DNA from: Flavobacterium praedii
Lineage (GTDB): Bacteria > Bacteroidota > Bacteroidia > Flavobacteriales > Flavobacteriaceae
Length of the DNA: 64,000 nucleotides
Direction of reading: 5' to 3'
Assembly (NCBI RefSeq): GCF_026810365.1
Contig: NZ_CP113948.1
Span: forward strand, 2,381,001 to 2,445,000
The position numbers and the translations under genes are program-made. Under the pieces are notes generated by a model. That model saw nothing but the letters and a program-made list of their open reading frames with translations. It was not told the origin of the DNA and did not search any database. Positions 8,072 through 16,830 of this stretch are shown piece by piece. Positions within the stretch are counted from its first letter, which is position 1. Each line of letters opens with the position of its first letter.

Positions 8072-8494
8072 TTATTTATACTGATCAATTAAATATTTGA
8101 TCAAATCAGTAGTCGTAACAATCCCAACCAATAAATGATCTACACATACCGGCAAAGCATGAAACTCATTATGTGCCAATATCTCCGCTGCTTCTTTAAT
8201 AGTTGTTTCTGGAGTAATTGTAATTAATTTTTTTGCCATTACTTGTTCAACTGTAAACATATTGTAAACGGTAGTATCTATAACCTCCTCATCATCATCT
8301 ATCGCATCAGCAAAGGATATACGTAATAAATCAGTATAACTTAACATTCCAATTATTGTTGCACCATTAACCACAGGAATATGTCTGATTTTATGATGCT
8401 TGAAAAGAGATTCGGCTTTAGTTAAATCATCCGAAATTGTCAGTTTAATAATATTTTTGGTCATAATAGTTGACACGGGAACATGCTGTCTCAT
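8072..8494 (-). CDS. Tandem CBS-domain protein
   Basis: 140 aa made almost entirely of two CBS domains (about residues 7-60 and 82-138), with the usual VSTIMTKNIIKL and VEQVMAKKLITI openings and HIPVVNG / HALPVCVD second strands. CBS pairs bind adenine nucleotides or related ligands and act as energy or redox sensors. With no attached effector domain, this stand-alone protein probably regulates a partner in trans; the partner is unknown. It is transcribed convergently to rpe and shares its terminator. Confidence 0.9.
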   Translation of the reverse strand: MRQHVPVSTIMTKNIIKLTISDDLTKAESLFKHHKIRHIPVVNGATIIGMLSYTDLLRISFADAIDDDEEVIDTTVYNMFTVEQVMAKKLITITPETTIKEAAEILAHNEFHALPVCVDHLLVGIVTTTDLIKYLIDQYK

Positions 8495-8968
8495 AACGCC
8501 TTTTCTTTAAATTATAATGTAAATTTAGAATAGAAATTTGAGCAAAAATATGATGTTTATCAGTTGTTATTAAAAATAAAATTGAATAGACAATCAGGCT
8601 TTTACATCTCAATATTTCCTACAAGATTTAACATCATTACAACAAAAACAACCTACGTAAAAGTACTCGAAAGAACAAGTCTTTTTTTTAGTTTTTTTCT
8701 TATTTAATCATTCAAAATAAATATTTTTGAAAGACAAATCTCTATTTATAGACATTTATTGACAGAAATAATTAACACTATTGAACTAATTGCACTATAA
8801 AATCAACTCATTTTTTAATAAATAGACCCCTAAAAACGTTCCTAAATACCATTTTTACTAAGAAAATTCATATTTAACAAAAAATTAACATTCCTACAAA
8901 ATAGTGTACGAATTTTTTGGTAGTTTTACTTTGTAAATAAATAAATTTATAACTAAAACATTTTTATT
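8495..8968. other. Gene-free AT-rich region upstream of tssD
   Basis: 474 bp between divergent genes. I see no open frame or hairpin of note. It must hold the promoters of the CBS gene and the first tssD. Near-matches to a -7 box are TATTTTTG around 8730 and TACTTTG around 8929, but neither has a convincing TTTG at the right distance upstream. Confidence 0.5.
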
Positions 8969-9355
8969 ATGTCATTTTCAACAACATTGACCGTAGGTGG
9001 GAAAGATTACAAAGTACTTTCTGTAAGCTACGATTTAGCACAAGAAACTGACGCTTCAGGGCGTCCATCTACAGTAACTCGTGGAGGCAGAATCATGGTA
9101 GAGGTAGAATCTACTGGAGGAACAGAATTGTTTGAATGGATGACCAACAATTTCGAAAGAAAAGATGGGTCAGTAAAATTCATCAAACGCGATTCAAACG
9201 CAACTCTAAAAGAATTGAAGTTTACAGAAGCTTACATGGTGAAGTACAAAGAAAACTTTGACCACACTGGTGAGAATCCGTTAACAGAAACTTTTATGAT
9301 TTCAGCTCGTAAAATTGCAATGGGTGGAGGAGAATTTGACAATGCCTGGGTATAA
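8969..9355 (+). CDS. tssD: T6SS tube protein TssD (Hcp), paralogue 1
   Basis: 128 aa protein of the Bacteroidota TssD/Hcp family. It begins MSFSTTLTVGGKDYKVL and keeps the family pattern: SYDLAQETDASGRPSTVTRGG early, FEWMTNNFERKDG in the middle and a C-terminal GGGEFDNAWV. It stacks as hexameric rings to form the inner tube propelled by the contractile sheath and can carry small cargo. It stands alone, with a strong terminator 40 bp downstream, which fits separate high-level expression of the tube subunit. It shares architecture with the next gene but not close identity. Confidence 0.93.
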   Translation: MSFSTTLTVGGKDYKVLSVSYDLAQETDASGRPSTVTRGGRIMVEVESTGGTELFEWMTNNFERKDGSVKFIKRDSNATLKELKFTEAYMVKYKENFDHTGENPLTETFMISARKIAMGGGEFDNAWV

Positions 9356-9395
9356 TCCTAGAGACTTTGTCAAACTTCTTTAAGCTTGAACCTTT

Positions 9396-9426
9396 AAAGG
9401 AAGTCTATTTACGGACTTCCTTTTTT
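9396..9426 (+). terminator. Terminator after tssD paralogue 1
   Basis: AAAGGAAGTC (9396-9405) pairs perfectly with GACTTCCTTT (9414-9423) across an 8-nt loop, ending in a T-run. It separates the first tssD from the tssD-vgrG genes. Confidence 0.88.
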
Positions 9427-9532
9427 GTGTTACAAATAAAGCTTTTACAATTTCATATTATTTAGGACTTATTTTTAAATCAAAATCTATATCCTGAAAT
9501 TTCAAAAAAGTCAAAAACCAAAATTATAAAAT

Positions 9533-9928
9533 ATGAGTTTTTTATCTACCTTTCATGTTGACGGAGAAGAGTACAATGTACTCGAATTTAATATTGATTT
9601 CAAACAAGGAACAGACACTACTGGCAAGCCCATAGGTGGGCCAAAAGGTGGCGCGATAAAACTTACCGTTGAAGCCACACAAAACACAAAATTTCTATCT
9701 TGGATGCTCAACAGCGAATTGACAAAAGATGGCAAAATAATTTTTTATCGCAGAGACGCTTTGAGTAAAATGAAAGAGCTAACCTTCAAAAAAGCTTTTT
9801 GCATCAATTACCACGAACAGTTTACCAGCACAACAGATATCCCGATGAAAATAACCCTTGAGATAATTGCAAAAGACATTGTCTTTGGAGACGCCAAATT
9901 TTCAAACAACTGGATCGCTTTAGACTAG
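9533..9928 (+). CDS. tssD: T6SS tube protein TssD (Hcp), paralogue 2
   Basis: 131 aa TssD/Hcp homologue. It shares the MSFLSTFHVDGEEYNVLEF start, the G-x-D-T-x-GKP-x-GGPKGG loop, FLSWMLNSELTKDGK and the C-terminal FGDAKFSNNWI with paralogue 1, but differs at many positions. It lies 120 bp upstream of vgrG on the same strand and may be expressed with it. In other systems extra Hcp copies specialise in delivering particular cargo; that role here is inference. The gap to vgrG contains short ACTGACAACCGACAACC-like repeats and no gene. Confidence 0.9.
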   Translation: MSFLSTFHVDGEEYNVLEFNIDFKQGTDTTGKPIGGPKGGAIKLTVEATQNTKFLSWMLNSELTKDGKIIFYRRDALSKMKELTFKKAFCINYHEQFTSTTDIPMKITLEIIAKDIVFGDAKFSNNWIALD

Positions 9929-10048
9929 TGACTTTTTTAGTTTTCAGTCGCAGTAAGTAGTAGAAGAGTAAAATATATCCTAAAAAGATCTTAACTCTTA
10001 ACTGACAACCGACAACCTTTAACTGATAACCGATTAAACCCCAACCTC

Positions 10049-11854
10049 ATGATTACATACGCAGAACAAGTACATTTAGACATTAGCGGTTTCGCGCCAA
10101 CTGTGATTTATTATGATTTGAAATTGGAACAGAAAATGGCAGATCACCACCATTTTTCGTTTGTGTGGCAATACACCAATACCGCCATTATAGAACCCAG
10201 CGCTCAAGCCAAAGCCATACGAGATTACTTAGGACGTGATGTAATCTTTACTTTCAAAAGCCTTACTGGAGTACAATTGATGGCCAAAGGAGTAATCAAT
10301 TCACTCGAATCTATTGATTTACATGGAAGTCCCGCAGGTTTGCATGTAACGGGAATAAGCCATAGCATTTTTCTAGACGACATGAAAAGGTCAAGGACCT
10401 TTATAGAACAAGATTTAGAAACCATTGTAAAAAATATTCTAGCCGAAGGTCCGGGTGATTTTTACAATCGTGAAGCCATCATCCCAACCTACGACCCCAA
10501 CCTTGCCTATATGCCACAATACAACGAAACCAACTTTGATTTCTTGAAAAGGCTAGCACAACGTTACGGACAATGGTTTTATCACGATGGAATGCGCATG
10601 CAATTTGGACAGTTAAAACCCAGCAAAGTAAAACTCACCAACGGTGCCTCTTTGCATCATTTCAAGATACAAACCCTATTGCATTCTCACAAAGAATCGC
10701 TGGGTGGTTATGATTACAACAGCGCCTCAAACATCAAAAATGCGGCTGCCAAAACCACTACCGGAAGCGGAGACGGATTTGCAACGGCTGTTGGATACAG
10801 ACAAGGAGCCGTAAGACAACCCGACTTGGAAGTAGGTGCCTATACTGCACAAGCACCCGATTCTAGTGCACTTGCCGAAATGGTCAAACTGCAAACCAAT
10901 GGAAAAGATGCCAACAGTATTTTTTACAGCGGTGTTTCTTATCTTCCGCTTGGAATAGGTCAAAAATTTACGATTGTAAACAACACAGTAGAACATAATT
11001 TAGTTGTAATAGAAGCCACGCATCACTCGGAAGTACAAGGGAATTATACTTGTGCTTTCAAAGCCATCCCCTCGGATGTTGGTGCGCCACATTACACAGA
11101 TGTACACGCTTACGCCAAAGCCGAAAGTCAACCCGCCAAAGTAATCGACAACAACGACCCCGACGGTTTAGGTCGAGTAAAAGTAGAATTTTACTGGGCT
11201 GGAGGAAACAGGAAGAGCGACTGGATGCGCCTTATACAACCCCACGCAGGAGCTGGAAAAGGTTTTTATTTCATCCCGGAAATCGACGAGGAAGTCCTAG
11301 TAGGTTTTGAAGGAGGAAGTGCCGAAAGACCTTATATAATGGGAACAAACTACAACGGTAGCGAAAGTTCAGGTTACAACACTAGTGGCAATGACCAAAA
11401 GGTAATTCACACCCGCTCCGGTACCAAAATGATTTTTAACGATGCCGAGGGAAGTGTTTTTATCGAAGACCCGTCTGGTAATACTTGGAAAATGGATGGT
11501 CAGGGAAATATTGACGTGACTGCTCCTAAGAATTTCACAGTAAATGCTGGGGAGAATGTAAGTATAACGGCAGGAAAAAACGTAACTGTAAGTGCTGGGG
11601 AGAATATATCCTCAAGTGCTGGAAATGACATAATAGATACATCAGGAGCAAATATAAATCAAATAGCAACTGCAGATTATATGTTGATGGCAAAAAACAT
11701 AACAAAGATAGCAAGCGATAATTATTCAGCAGATGCTAAAGACATCACGAGAAATGCTTCTGGCAAAATCGAAGCTATTTCGGTAAAAGAACACGTACAA
11801 AATAGCAAAGGCAAAATTCAGAATCTATCCGGTGAAAAATCATTAAATGCTTAA
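10049..11854 (+). CDS. vgrG: T6SS spike protein VgrG (TssI)
   Basis: 601 aa. The gp27-like base region (about 1-330) includes FLDDMKRSRTFIEQ and the family-typical NYNETNFDFLKRLAQRYGQWFYHD-type stretch. A gp5/OB-fold part follows (about 350-460) with DNNDPDGLGRVKVEFYW and PEIDEEVLVGFEGG. The C-terminus (about 480-600) is a needle of repeating Asn/Ala/Gly strands (VNAGENVSITAGKNVTVSAG) expected to form a triple-stranded beta-helix. There is no extra enzymatic domain, so effectors must be attached non-covalently. The stop is followed after 3 bp by the next gene, a probable cargo protein, so the two are probably translated together. Confidence 0.95.
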   Translation: MITYAEQVHLDISGFAPTVIYYDLKLEQKMADHHHFSFVWQYTNTAIIEPSAQAKAIRDYLGRDVIFTFKSLTGVQLMAKGVINSLESIDLHGSPAGLHVTGISHSIFLDDMKRSRTFIEQDLETIVKNILAEGPGDFYNREAIIPTYDPNLAYMPQYNETNFDFLKRLAQRYGQWFYHDGMRMQFGQLKPSKVKLTNGASLHHFKIQTLLHSHKESLGGYDYNSASNIKNAAAKTTTGSGDGFATAVGYRQGAVRQPDLEVGAYTAQAPDSSALAEMVKLQTNGKDANSIFYSGVSYLPLGIGQKFTIVNNTVEHNLVVIEATHHSEVQGNYTCAFKAIPSDVGAPHYTDVHAYAKAESQPAKVIDNNDPDGLGRVKVEFYWAGGNRKSDWMRLIQPHAGAGKGFYFIPEIDEEVLVGFEGGSAERPYIMGTNYNGSESSGYNTSGNDQKVIHTRSGTKMIFNDAEGSVFIEDPSGNTWKMDGQGNIDVTAPKNFTVNAGENVSITAGKNVTVSAGENISSSAGNDIIDTSGANINQIATADYMLMAKNITKIASDNYSADAKDITRNASGKIEAISVKEHVQNSKGKIQNLSGEKSLNA

Positions 11855-11857
11855 GGT

Positions 11858-13174
11858 ATGGGTGTAATAAATATTTATGCTACTAATTTTAAAGAAAATG
11901 TATCTGGTAGTATTAGAGAAGATGGCGGTCAAATAGTTAATCAATCAGAAGCAAAAGTTGTCCAAAATGGCGCAAAAGGTGTAGATTATGACAAAAACAA
12001 AGAACGTAAACCACCAACAGACATTAGAATTACCAAAGTTGAAGGTCCATTTGATGACAAAGGCAAACTAATTAAAAAAATTAATTTAGGGACTTCCTAT
12101 ATTTACAAAGCAACAACTTCTAGAAAACCAAAAAAAGAAGAGATTGCATTACTAAAATGGTCTATAAAATTTGACCAAGGTGATCGCTTAATTATAAATG
12201 GAGTAGCTTCTCTCAACAAATTAGACGGAGATAAGATAATTATTAATCTTAAAATCAATCAGGAATTTGAAAAAGGAAAAGTTTATGCTTTTTACCAAAA
12301 AGCAGATGAAAGCGTTAGTGTAGAGCTTAGTTTGAAGAAAGTGAAGTTCCCAATTTTAATTCTTCAAGGATCAAGAAGAAAAGGAAAAAACAGAGAGAAT
12401 AATGGCACTGCCTTAGATATGCTGTATAAAGATTATTCTATTGATGCTGTAGGATATGAAAAATTACGAAAACAATTATTTGATGAAACATATAATGTTG
12501 AGAAACAAAATAGTTTTTATAATGTGAATTCTCGAACTGATAACGCAAAAAAACAATCTGATTTAAAAATTGAAAAAATAAAAAGCTTTTTAGATAAATC
12601 TACTGATGATTTATTTAAAATATTTAGAAATGATATTAAAGGCTATTCTAGTGGCGAAATAGAGACAGTCGCTATAGAAATGGTTGATAAGATGGAGCAA
12701 AATACGGGAGGTGAATATACAAATAAGAAATTAACTTCCGCAGTAATAGGTCATGAAAATTCCAAGACATTTATCTCGGCAACAAAAAAAGTCATTAAGG
12801 AATACTTAAAAGAGAATAAAGGAAATATTGAAAAGTTAGAAATTATTGATGACTCTAAAGGATTATTGTATGAAAAACTAGTAAGAGATAAAGTCGACAA
12901 TCCAAAATTTGGTGATTGGTTTAGTGGATTAGGAATTACAATTAATGATGTATGGGCATATCAGATCTACATTACAGATTTTAAAGTAAATAAAAATACT
13001 TTTCAAATGAAATTAGAATATATTTATTGGGACCATTTTGGTTTAGATTATCCAGATATTCAAAAATTTGACAAAGACATCTTCTATAGTTGGTTTGTAT
13101 TGCAGCACTATAAAGGGTTTAAGCCTTTTATAACTAAATTGGATATAGCTGAAGAATTAAAAGGCACATTTTAA
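11858..13174 (+). CDS. Probable T6SS effector with C-terminal DUF3289-like domain
   Basis: 438 aa, starting 3 bp after vgrG. Residues 1-50 (FKENVSGSIREDGGQIVNQ) are Asn/Gly/Ser-rich like the VgrG needle. Residues about 52-150 look like an Ig-like domain as in other T6SSiii cargo. The C-terminal part (about 270-438) carries GHENSKTFISATKKVI, FGDWFSGLGITINDVWAY, WDHFGLDYPDI and FYSWFVLQHYKGFKPF, a pattern I recognise as DUF3289, a domain of unknown activity found on PAAR and T6SS proteins. There is no signal peptide. The gene is very AT-rich and is followed by a lipoprotein gene, the usual effector-immunity order. Toxic activity is not shown by sequence. Confidence 0.72.
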   Translation: MGVINIYATNFKENVSGSIREDGGQIVNQSEAKVVQNGAKGVDYDKNKERKPPTDIRITKVEGPFDDKGKLIKKINLGTSYIYKATTSRKPKKEEIALLKWSIKFDQGDRLIINGVASLNKLDGDKIIINLKINQEFEKGKVYAFYQKADESVSVELSLKKVKFPILILQGSRRKGKNRENNGTALDMLYKDYSIDAVGYEKLRKQLFDETYNVEKQNSFYNVNSRTDNAKKQSDLKIEKIKSFLDKSTDDLFKIFRNDIKGYSSGEIETVAIEMVDKMEQNTGGEYTNKKLTSAVIGHENSKTFISATKKVIKEYLKENKGNIEKLEIIDDSKGLLYEKLVRDKVDNPKFGDWFSGLGITINDVWAYQIYITDFKVNKNTFQMKLEYIYWDHFGLDYPDIQKFDKDIFYSWFVLQHYKGFKPFITKLDIAEELKGTF

Positions 13175-13238
13175 ATTTGTTATTCTAGAATCATTATAAC
13201 AAAAAAGTGGTTTTCTAGTCTTTAAATAATCTATAAAT

Positions 13239-13739
13239 ATGAAAAAAAATATTTTACTTTTAAACATTTTACTAATTATCAACTTCTATAGTTGTACTAA
13301 TAACAATATTATGATTATTGAGCCAATTGATAAAGAATTTAATGAGCAATTACTAACAGGAAAGGGACTAGATTCTAATTTATTTAGCACGAAAGAATTA
13401 CTTCAATACTATCAAATTTCAAATTTTAGTAATTTAACTCAAAATGATTTTCAGCTAAAATTGAATGAATTTGTAAGTGAAAATTATAAGATAAATAATT
13501 TCAGTAATTTTACAATTCTTTTTTATAAAAAAGAAAGTTTTGTAAATTACAGTAACTATGTCTATGAAGCAGCCAGAGATAATCAAAACGGGAGTATTGA
13601 AGAATATAAAAGCAATCTGATTGCGAAAATAGTAATTATCAAAGCAAAAGACGATCAAGAAAAGGCGGCTCGACATACGACCCTTTATGATAAAGATTCA
13701 GTTGTATTGGAGAAAATTGATAAAATAAATTTAAACTAA
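13239..13739 (+). CDS. Small lipoprotein, candidate immunity protein
   Basis: 166 aa with a lipoprotein signal peptide (MKKNILLLNILLIINFYSC, lipobox Cys about residue 19). The mature part is polar, rich in Asn and Lys, and has no recognised domain. It lies 64 bp downstream of the DUF3289 effector on the same strand and has similarly low GC. A periplasm-facing lipoprotein next to a T6SS effector is the standard arrangement for immunity to a cell-envelope-acting toxin, so that role is inferred from position only. Confidence 0.62.
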   Translation: MKKNILLLNILLIINFYSCTNNNIMIIEPIDKEFNEQLLTGKGLDSNLFSTKELLQYYQISNFSNLTQNDFQLKLNEFVSENYKINNFSNFTILFYKKESFVNYSNYVYEAARDNQNGSIEEYKSNLIAKIVIIKAKDDQEKAARHTTLYDKDSVVLEKIDKINLN

Positions 13740-13844
13740 GTGACAGTACTCCTCCCGTGATTCTTTTATAACAATAATCATGGCAGCTTATTTAAACCAA
13801 TTAACAACCACAAGGCTCTTATGAAGATAGTGGATTTGCAATTC

Positions 13845-13949
13845 TTTCCCATTCAATTATCACTCCCAATTTATTTTTTATCCATCTTTTTTTTACTTTA
13901 TAAATGTACTGTGCGCGTACGGATTGAAAATCTGTGCTTTCGTATGTAG
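13845..13949. repeat. Probable dispersed intergenic repeat upstream of a gene remnant
   Basis: This stretch has an imperfect inverted repeat around GTACGGATTGAAAATCTGTGC (13916-13936). On the reverse strand it reads as a short frame containing TDFQSVR and WERIANP. Peptides like these appear when a common class of palindromic intergenic repeats is mistranslated (general knowledge, not verified here). I see no gene in it. It ends where a decayed reading frame begins. Confidence 0.4.
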
Positions 13950-14161
13950 ACTTATCCGTGTCATTGGAATAAGGGATATATAATAATAGATGATGAAGAA
14001 ATCGGCAATTCTTTAAATTCAAAAGATTGGTTTAAAAAAGGTTGGAATGAAACTTTATTAAATTCTAAACGAGCTTTGATTTGCCAAAATCTGGTGATTC
14101 TCCTGCAGGCATTTTGCTTAATGGGATGTATAAATTTGAAAAGGAAAGAAACCAATTCTAA
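13950..14161 (+). pseudogene. Frameshifted C-terminal gene remnant
   Basis: Two protein-like frames follow each other. From 13950 one frame reads TYPCHWNKGYIIIDDEEIGN and continues to WFKKGWNETLLNSKRA. Around 14076 sense passes to another frame, which reads DLPKSGDSPAGILLNGMYKF and ends at the TAA at 14159-14161. A stop (TAG 13947-13949) closes the first frame upstream. Neither piece has a start codon. It is best read as the tail of a gene that lost its 5' part, possibly at the adjoining repeat, and then took a frameshift. The family is unknown; it may be an old effector or immunity gene. Confidence 0.5.
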
Positions 14162-14173
14162 ATAATTAAAAAA

Positions 14174-14623
14174 ATGAAATCAATTTACAAACCCTTTTTT
14201 ATTGGCTTTTTTTGTGCAATACTAACGATAATTCAAGCCTATATTGCAATGGGAGAATATGCAAAAGAATTATCGTCGGGTTGTATAGATTGCTCTTTTA
14301 ATGAAGTATTAATAAAACATGCAATTGTGCTAATATTCATTCCGATTGTTATAATGCAACTTGTGTCTACTTTTATTTTTAAAAAACAGTATTTCATTTC
14401 AATACTCATTGGTGCTTTTTTAATTTTTGTTTGGCTTAAAATAATAAATACTGATATCTTTGAGACAAGAGTATCTAGTTGGAGTTCATTCTCTAATGAA
14501 GATACAGATTCATTTGTTTTTAAGCGATCATTTCAACCAATTTCAATTTGCATTATCATTTACATAATATTCATATTAATTTTGGACAAATACATTAAGA
14601 AACCCCAAAATAGTTTAGGATAA
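14174..14623 (+). CDS. Small membrane protein in the T6SS effector region, 149 aa
   Basis: I do not recognise a family. There are about four hydrophobic helices: about 6-26 (YKPFFIGFFCAILTIIQAYIA), 46-68 (LIKHAIVLIFIPIVIMQLVSTFI), 73-92 (YFISILIGAFLIFVWLKII) and 122-141 (SICIIIYIIFILILDKYI). A Cys-containing loop lies between the first two. It begins 12 bp after the decayed gene and has the same very low GC as the effector island. An orphan immunity protein or island passenger is possible, but nothing in the sequence proves it. Confidence 0.6.
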   Translation: MKSIYKPFFIGFFCAILTIIQAYIAMGEYAKELSSGCIDCSFNEVLIKHAIVLIFIPIVIMQLVSTFIFKKQYFISILIGAFLIFVWLKIINTDIFETRVSSWSSFSNEDTDSFVFKRSFQPISICIIIYIIFILILDKYIKKPQNSLG

Positions 14624-14721
14624 ATAACAATTATTATAATTTGTTTAACTAATTTTTGCTGTTCAAAAACCACTCCCGTTTTCAAACTACTTTTTTAGTA
14701 TTATAAACTCCAAAAAAAAAA

Positions 14722-16575
14722 TTATTCTCCCCTTCCAAGTTCATCTATAATCAAACGATACGGAAATACATTAGAGGATCTTTGCTTCAAATACTTCATA
14801 AAGCTATCACAGAGATAATCCCATTCGGTTACAGAAATATGTTGCTTTTCTTCTGGATTCGTTTTGATGAATACATCAACTGTTCTACTAAATCCAGCTT
14901 TAATTGAAACTTCTTTTCGAGTACCTTTTTCAATTCGAACCTCCAAAAGTATGTTTTTAAAATGATCGTGCGCAAAGGCCTTTATATCGGCAAATGTTAC
15001 AATTCGGCCTCTCGTAAGCAATGCATTACGGTAGGCTAGAATTCGATCTTTATTGTTTTGTCTATTGACTCCTCCCACAGTATTGGTAAACAAGGTGGTT
15101 TGTTTGCTCACAAAATACAAATCGTCTTTGGACTCCAATACCGTTCCTGCTTTGATGTCATTACCATCTTCGGCACAAGTAGACCAATATTGAGCTGTGA
15201 AATTTTTACCTTTCTCCGTATTGTGCTTGGGTCTAATCATCAAATAAGGCGCGTTGTTTCTGGTAAAACTGCTTTCTTTGGCTTGCTGTTCTACCGAAGC
15301 TAGTAATTGATTAATCTCAGTTAATGCACTTTTCATAAAATCTTGTCCAAGATCCGAAAACGAAGAACTCTCATCCTTCAATAAATCTAATACGTTTTGC
15401 AACAACTCAGAGGCCGTTCTTGAATCAAAACGAGACACTCCACCAGTTCTCAAAACAGCATTTCCTTCATCAACCATACCATCATTGAATTCTTTTATTT
15501 CGTAATGACTGCCCGATGGATCTACAACAGTATCAATATCCAAATAATTATTATCCTCAGTATCCAGCGCCATATAACTCAAAAAACCGCTTAACTCTCT
15601 AGTCAAAGAGTGCAGTTTTTTATTGATTACCGGAAAACAATTTGTCGTTATCGATACATTGTCAATAATTTGTGGCACCAAAGATTCAGGGAAAATCATT
15701 TTAATCCAAACAATTTTGTTTTGATTCTCGTTAGTTAACGCTTCGAAAACTTTATATTCTGACGAATAATCTGAGATATTTTTAGGAGATATTTTCCCTT
15801 TTAAAGTAAAAAAATTATCAAAATAAAACTCGTTTACTTCTCGAGAGACTTCAACCAAATGAGTATAATTTCTATTGATAATGGAATCAATATTCATATC
15901 ATTAAAAGGGACATTATATCCCTCTTGCACCTTTATTTCTTTATCATCATGATAACATTTCAATTGCTTCAAATAATATTGAAACATCTCTTTTTGATGC
16001 GTATTTTTTATATCAATATACAACATAACATCCTCGAGTTCCACAACATCAGGGCTTGTAATTTCAATCCCTAGAATGATTTCACCAGCTGGTAAAACAG
16101 ATTTATATCCATGAACGGGTTCTTTGTAAAACAGATTCGAAATTTCCAGCAAATTTCGCTCATACGCCATATACTTCACATTACAAGACGTCAATTTCAC
16201 CTCCAATGTTGGCGAAAGAAAAATCTCTTTCACAATCGGTTTCAGCGGATTGTAAATATTATGCATCCTGCGCCCCACTACCATTTGGTTTTTCAGGGAG
16301 ACTTTCAGGTTGTTTTCCAAGGGCAAAGCATGAAGAATTCCACGAGCCGGCTTGGCTCCTGAAGTCACCTCCGGAAACATAATTTCCAAGACACGCTCCA
16401 CCACACGAGTTTTGGAATCTTCCAATTCATGCGAAACTTTTTCGAGTTCATAAGACAAGGCATTGAGCAATAAACTCACCACAGGATCAAAAGTCGTTTC
16501 CATCTCAATATCCGAAAACCCCCAAGCTCTCGCCGCTCTCTTCAAAACTCTGTCTTTTATTCTTTCTTGTCTCAT
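14722..16575 (-). CDS. tssF: T6SS baseplate protein TssF
   Basis: 617 aa. The N-terminus (MRQERIKDRVLKRAARAWGF, then FDPVVSLLLNALSYELEKVS and ILEIMFPEVTSGAKPARGIL) is characteristic of the Bacteroidota TssF family. The C-terminal part contains ALLTRGRIVTFADIKAFAHD and KQRSSNVFPYRLII, as expected. TssF is the main wedge component of the baseplate, working with TssG, TssK and TssE encoded further on. It is the third gene of the minus-strand group PKD protein - clpV - tssF, but 255 bp separate it from clpV and that gap holds a structured repeat element. Confidence 0.9.
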   Translation of the reverse strand: MRQERIKDRVLKRAARAWGFSDIEMETTFDPVVSLLLNALSYELEKVSHELEDSKTRVVERVLEIMFPEVTSGAKPARGILHALPLENNLKVSLKNQMVVGRRMHNIYNPLKPIVKEIFLSPTLEVKLTSCNVKYMAYERNLLEISNLFYKEPVHGYKSVLPAGEIILGIEITSPDVVELEDVMLYIDIKNTHQKEMFQYYLKQLKCYHDDKEIKVQEGYNVPFNDMNIDSIINRNYTHLVEVSREVNEFYFDNFFTLKGKISPKNISDYSSEYKVFEALTNENQNKIVWIKMIFPESLVPQIIDNVSITTNCFPVINKKLHSLTRELSGFLSYMALDTEDNNYLDIDTVVDPSGSHYEIKEFNDGMVDEGNAVLRTGGVSRFDSRTASELLQNVLDLLKDESSSFSDLGQDFMKSALTEINQLLASVEQQAKESSFTRNNAPYLMIRPKHNTEKGKNFTAQYWSTCAEDGNDIKAGTVLESKDDLYFVSKQTTLFTNTVGGVNRQNNKDRILAYRNALLTRGRIVTFADIKAFAHDHFKNILLEVRIEKGTRKEVSIKAGFSRTVDVFIKTNPEEKQHISVTEWDYLCDSFMKYLKQRSSNVFPYRLIIDELGRGE

Positions 16576-16663
16576 ATTTTCTAAAAAATGAATGAATCTC
16601 TTTTTTGAAACAGTCTCTTTTACAAAACGGTTTTCAATTATATTTGTTCTATAATAATCAATT

Positions 16664-16790
16664 GGGCGTGACCCCGTTGAGAAAAGGGGCTTACTTATAG
16701 CACTGCTTACAAAGCCCCTTTCCTCAACGGCGTCGGGCTATTGCCACTACTTCGGTAGTACGGCCTATCCCTCACGCAAGCGTAACCAAG
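16664..16790. repeat. Structured intergenic repeat element, copy B
   Basis: This has the same conserved blocks as 573-700: GGGCGTGACCCC (16664-16675), GTCGGGCTAT (16732-16741) and CCTATCCCTCACGC (16764-16777). The variable long hairpin is GTTGAG (16676-16681) with CTCAAC (16723-16728), extended by AGGGGCT paired with AGCCCCT. The second hairpin is ACTAC-TTCG-GTAGT (16746-16759), with a UUCG-type tetraloop. It lies between the co-directional clpV and tssF genes and could affect their shared transcript. Confidence 0.75.
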
Positions 16791-16830
16791 ACCTTTAGTG
16801 GAATTATATTTTCATAATAGAAAACACACA

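Noticed and set aside
13819..14022. 67-codon reverse-strand frame
   Set aside because: It reads through a palindromic repeat and contains peptides typical of mistranslated repeats. It also opposes the decayed gene on the other strand.
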